Positions 61,201 through 64,000 of a stretch of DNA of 64,000 bases are shown here, piece by piece. Position 1 is the stretch's first letter; each line of letters opens with the position of its first letter. A program made the translations under genes and the position numbers. Origin of the DNA: Verrucomicrobiota bacterium. GTDB lineage: Bacteria; Verrucomicrobiota; Verrucomicrobiia; Limisphaerales; JACPZS01. The DNA lies in the NCBI GenBank assembly GCA_016195385.1, contig JACPZS010000057.1:1-64000 (forward strand). Direction: 5' to 3'. The notes under the pieces are model-generated. The model worked only from the letters and a program-made list of their open reading frames with translations. It was not told the DNA's origin and did not search any database.

Positions 61201-63406
61201 AAGCACCCAGCCGCACGTCTATTTCCGTCGCAGGCAAATCCTCCGGCTGAATTGATTTCAACGCCTCGACGTTCTCGTGATAGCGCCCGTCAGTCACCGC
61301 CGCTGCATCGGCAACAGCTAGTTTCTCCCGCACGTTGCCGGATAAATACTGGTCGTCGGTTTCCCACTGATTCGTTTGCGGGTTCAGGAAAATGATGCCC
61401 TTCAAATCGGGCAAGAATTCCTCCGTCGGTTTGTTCAACAAACTGGCCATGTGGTCGAGATCAACTCGGCCCTGTTCGTTCAAGGAAACCAGGAGAGCTT
61501 CCTTCGGCTCGCCGACGGTTTCCACCGGCTTCCGATGATGAATTGTCCGCTCGTGGAAAATCGTGGCTTTGGTTGCGCGCTTCGTTTCTTCGTTGTAGTT
61601 CTCCAGCGAAAGCAACAATGGCAGGTCGGGATCGCCGTCGAAGGCGCGCTGGTTGGCGCGGAGATTGACCGGGCCAAAGCGACCAACAAACATTCCGTAG
61701 GCATGATTGAGTTGTTGCCGGGCCTCCACGACTTGCGCCTCGTCGCTGCCGTCCATTTGAGAGCGGAGACATGATCGCACCGCATCCCGCACCGGAATCA
61801 AATGCCGGATTCGCGAGCGCGTCTCGCTGGGCAGGTCGGTGAGCGGACGAAGAACATTTTCCTCCCGGATGCAAACCATGCCGTCATGAAGACAGTAAGC
61901 GTTGGGTTTGATGTAGTCGGGGGCGGGAACGGTTTGGTCGAAGGTTGGCTCGGCAACCTGGCGGGTTTGAGATTCGTAAATGGTCTGCGGTAATCGCGCG
62001 ACGGCCTGTGCGAGCGCCTCACCCAAATCGCGCTTATCGGATTCGAGCGTCGGCTCGTTGTCCCGATACATCCGCCCGGACAATCGCATCCGGCCAAGCA
62101 TCATTTCCGGGCGCGTGGCGAAGTATTCGTTGAGGTTGAAATCCTCGCCGATGTCGTTGGCGTAGTCCGCCGTCTCTTTCCAAGCCGGGCCGGTGGGTGC
62201 TTCGCCGGGGCGGAGCTTGCGGAGCATGATAATGTCCGTCGTGACTTCCGTGCCGGCGTTTCGTTTGAAGGCATCGTTTGGCAAACGAATCGCGCCGAGC
62301 AACTCCGTGCGCGTGGAAAGCAACTCACGTAACGTCGAGTCCAGCTTGTCCATCGTGCCTCGCGACGTGATAAACATCATCAGCCCGCCCGGACGCACCT
62401 TGTCCAGCGATGCCGCGAAGAAATAATCGTGGATGGGAAACTTGTAGTTGTTCCAGCGCGGATCGTGAACGGTGTAATCACCGAACGGGACGTTGGAAAT
62501 GGCGAGGTCATAAAAGCCGTCGGCGAGTTTGGATTGCTCGAACGGCTGCCCGCGAATGTCGGAATCTGGATACACCGCTTTTGCGATGCGCGTGGTTAGC
62601 GGATCAATCTCGATGCCGGTGATGGTTGAGCGTCGAAGAATATCCTCTGGCACGAGTCCGATGAAATGGCCGACGCCGCATGCTGGCTCAAGGATGCGAC
62701 CGCCTTGAAATCCGAAGCGCGCCAATGCCTGATACATTGCGCCAATGACAACGGGCGCGGTGTAATGTGCGTTCAGCGTCGTCGAACGGGCGAACTCGTA
62801 TTCCTCCTTCGTCAGTTCTGTGCGAAGCGCCTCGCGCTGTTCCAACCACAGGACATTGAATTCATCGAAGACCTGGGGCAACGCACCCCAGCCGACATAT
62901 TTGACGAGCCTCGTCTTTTCTTCCTCGGTCGCGGGACGTGATTCCGATTCAAGCTTCCGCAGCGTCCTGATGGCGGCGAGATTCTGCTGAAACTTTTGCT
63001 TCGGTCCACCGTCGCCGAGCCGGTCGGCTTCTGTGATGCGGTAATTGTTTAGATTCTTCGGCGGTTCTTCCTGATGACGCTTGGCTACTCTTCGGGCGGG
63101 AGCAGGATGTATTTCTCCCTCACCATCTCCCAAGCCTGGTCGTGGGCTTGTTGCGCCGTTGATCCCCGCTGCATCAACTCCGTGCGCAGCGTGGCCATTT
63201 CGTCCTTCGTCTTTTCCTCCGCCTCCAGAAGCATCTGGTGCAGGCGTCCCGTTTGTTCCAGTTCGCGCACCATCTTCGGGCGGTGTTCGCGCCAGTGTTT
63301 CTCGGCCATCTGGCCGTATTGCGTCAGTGTTGTCATGCGTCGGCCTTTGGGTTGAGAAAAGGTCAAGCTGCGCGTCCGAACTTGGAATGTTTCGCCGGGC
63401 GGCCAT
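58259..63406 (-). CDS. N12-class adenine-specific DNA methylase / SNF2-type helicase (mobile-element type)
   Basis: MTase motifs 'ILEPACGVGHFIG' and 'ISNVPFGDY'; helicase 'LAHVVGAGKTYTMVAAAMELKRLG', 'VDEAHYFKN', 'DAPWRPADVEQREGRILRQGN'. Confidence 0.9.
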   Translation of the reverse strand: MAARRNIPSSDAQLDLFSTQRPTHDNTDAIRPDGRETLARTPPEDGARTGTNGTPAPDASGGGGKDEGRNGHAAHGVDAAGINGATSPRPGLGDGEGEIHPAPARRVAKRHQEEPPKNLNNYRITEADRLGDGGPKQKFQQNLAAIRTLRKLESESRPATEEEKTRLVKYVGWGALPQVFDEFNVLWLEQREALRTELTKEEYEFARSTTLNAHYTAPVVIGAMYQALARFGFQGGRILEPACGVGHFIGLVPEDILRRSTITGIEIDPLTTRIAKAVYPDSDIRGQPFEQSKLADGFYDLAISNVPFGDYTVHDPRWNNYKFPIHDYFFAASLDKVRPGGLMMFITSRGTMDKLDSTLRELLSTRTELLGAIRLPNDAFKRNAGTEVTTDIIMLRKLRPGEAPTGPAWKETADYANDIGEDFNLNEYFATRPEMMLGRMRLSGRMYRDNEPTLESDKRDLGEALAQAVARLPQTIYESQTRQVAEPTFDQTVPAPDYIKPNAYCLHDGMVCIREENVLRPLTDLPSETRSRIRHLIPVRDAVRSCLRSQMDGSDEAQVVEARQQLNHAYGMFVGRFGPVNLRANQRAFDGDPDLPLLLSLENYNEETKRATKATIFHERTIHHRKPVETVGEPKEALLVSLNEQGRVDLDHMASLLNKPTEEFLPDLKGIIFLNPQTNQWETDDQYLSGNVREKLAVADAAAVTDGRYHENVEALKSIQPEDLPATEIDVRLGASWLPPDDVKQFIHKLLNVSSGVEIGHVHALGSWHMNADWDARNATSNTTDWGTDRYTGLELIEDALNLKTPTVYDMVDKKPVVNAQATEAAREKQERIKERFKEWVWSDDSRRERLCRLYNDTFNHTRLRTFNGDHLTLPGASQAVQLHRHQKAGVWRILQTPNTLLAHVVGAGKTYTMVAAAMELKRLGLARKPMFAVPNHMLGQFSTELLTLYPGANILVAGKEDFESQNRKKLFSRIATGNWDAVIVTHSGFERIPLSYDTQKRFFDEQLHELEMIRLEHADSSNRRLVKELEKAKKRLEAKLQALAADHKKDNTLTFEELGVDRIFVDEAHYFKNLFYLTKMTRIAGLPQTASERAFDMYLKVRHVQSMNGGGGVVFATGTPIANSMAEMFTMQRYLQPDDLKKHNLHHFDSWAATFGEPVTAMELSPDGAGYRLNTRFARFINVPELMQIFRQSADVQTAAMLNLPRPKLDGEKPTIRNAPATPELKAFVQELAARAERLKTNRVDPSEDNMLKITSEGRKAALDLRLMKPSASDDPQGKVNQAVANIFRTWQESKPERSAQLVFCDLSTPKDRGFSVYRDAAEKLERLGVPSAEIAFIQDYDSDASKLSLFRDVRAGKVRVLFGSTQKMGSGTNVQERLIALHHFDAPWRPADVEQREGRILRQGNKNEVISIYRYVTEGSFDAYMWQTLETKAKFIAQVMSGDMTIRRLEDLDSAALTYAEVKAIASGNPLVIEKAQVDAELIRLTRLRSAHAEEQYRIRTNLRRSHEDAEAFTGRLTNLRQDIATRQDTSGDKFSIEIDGQTLDNRGIAGELIVRRAEKIKNRFGDDVRVGRFAGFDLFLRPTFNNNVEMIVRGKNSYAARVTDTAQGTIRSLEANVQGFEERASKLEYDIADAAKRAKELETKVGAHFEREERYQELTRRQSEIEEKLDLTKNQAPSQVDADALDETAQKNSEKQTHAHSPRPKRRAAVSV
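63085..63336 (-). CDS. TnpV-like small alpha-helical protein, overlapping the methylase ORF in another frame
   Basis: MTTLTQYGQMAEKHWREHRPKMVRELEQTGRLHQMLLEAEEKTKDEMATLRTELMQRGSTAQQAHDQAWEMVREKYILLPPEE. Confidence 0.65.
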   Translation of the reverse strand: MTTLTQYGQMAEKHWREHRPKMVRELEQTGRLHQMLLEAEEKTKDEMATLRTELMQRGSTAQQAHDQAWEMVREKYILLPPEE

Positions 63407-63415
63407 GAGACTTTC

Positions 63416-63754
63416 CTATTTTTTGGCGGGATGAGCAAGTCGCGCTCTGGTGCGAGGGCGGCGATTCGGACAGGGTCGCCGGGTGACGATCTTCATATCC
63501 AAGCCAACCATCCTGCCCTTTAAGCGTCGCTTTTCAGGGAACAAACTGCCCTCCTTTATGCCAAAGACTTCTGCGAGAAACTCAATCTGCTTGTCGGTGA
63601 CAATGGAGCGTTGCGTTTCGATGTTGGCAAGGATGTCGCGGGTCATGTAGCAGCCAAGCAATTGCAGTTTTCCCACAAGCTCGTCCTGCGTCCAACCACG
63701 CTGATAACGAAACTTTGCGACGTTCTGGCCAATAACATTTTCGTCGCGGTGCAT
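63416..63754 (-). CDS. Xre-family HTH transcriptional regulator
   Basis: 'IGQNVAKFRYQRGWTQDELVGKLQLLGCYMTRDILANIETQRSIVTDKQIEFLAEVFGI'. Confidence 0.88.
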   Translation of the reverse strand: MHRDENVIGQNVAKFRYQRGWTQDELVGKLQLLGCYMTRDILANIETQRSIVTDKQIEFLAEVFGIKEGSLFPEKRRLKGRMVGLDMKIVTRRPCPNRRPRTRARLAHPAKK

Positions 63755-63855
63755 TAGCACCTCCTCCAATAGTTATGAGTGTGGCTTCATGGTGTTGAAC
63801 AACAGGAAGGCCCACGGAAACTTGAACCCAACCAGTGTCGTGATGCGGCTGGGAG

Positions 63856-64000
63856 TTAATGGTCGGGGTGCTCCTCAAACGGCGGTGGTTCTGGATCAGG
63901 CTCACGTCGTGGCGCATCGCCCAACGGGAGAATCACAACCGGAACGTCATGCACCGGATGTTTGCGACGGCGCACAACAATCCAGGTGATGATGAGGAGA
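63856..64000 (-). CDS. C-terminal fragment of a membrane-associated protein (open at the window edge)
   Basis: Minus-strand reading '...LLIITWIVVRRRKHPVHDVPVVILPLGDAPRREPDPEPPPFEEHPDH*' ending at TTA 63856-63858. Confidence 0.35.
   Translation of the reverse strand, partial: LLIITWIVVRRRKHPVHDVPVVILPLGDAPRREPDPEPPPFEEHPDH

Noticed and set aside
58259-63754. BREX, DISARM or a complete restriction-modification locus
   Set aside because: Only the methylase/helicase is present; no PglZ, BrxC, DrmA/B or separate endonuclease gene in the window.

Overview
GC-rich chromosomal window. The protein families point to the PVC superphylum, probably Verrucomicrobiota (inference): PSD1/planctomycete-cytochrome plus DUF1501 pair, PVC-type heme-binding CxxCH dehydrogenase, H-X9-DG pseudopilin-like proteins. 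Bases 1-56.0 kb are a mosaic of housekeeping genes (clpC, ribulose-phosphate 3-epimerase, PfkB kinase, mnmA, ABC-F ATPase, HemQ-like protein) and secreted or catabolic genes. The most interesting region is about 11.0-22.7 kb. It holds an apiosidase-like (DUF4038) hydrolase, then a translationally coupled trio resembling ApnO, a TIM-barrel isomerase/decarboxylase and a D-apiose dehydrogenase-like Gfo/Idh/MocA protein, then an RbsABC-type transporter: a candidate D-apiose catabolic locus. That transporter operon has been invaded by short repeat elements. A GTTCGT/ACGAAC-type palindromic repeat is associated with a four-helix-bundle (S23/IVS-type) ORF, overlaps gene starts and stops, and is inserted in frame in the ATPase. 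A different 163-bp multi-hairpin element with terminal inverted repeats is also inserted in the ATPase, and the last permease gene is broken by an internal deletion and frameshift. A tRNA-Cys at 56.08 kb marks the start of an integrated element running to the window end: a tyrosine recombinase lacking the canonical box-I Arg, a cluster of inverted repeats at its start codon, a giant N12-class methylase/helicase, a TnpV-like gene overprinted on the methylase N-terminus, a winged-helix protein and an Xre regulator. Calls rest on reading the translations and motifs; no database search was run.
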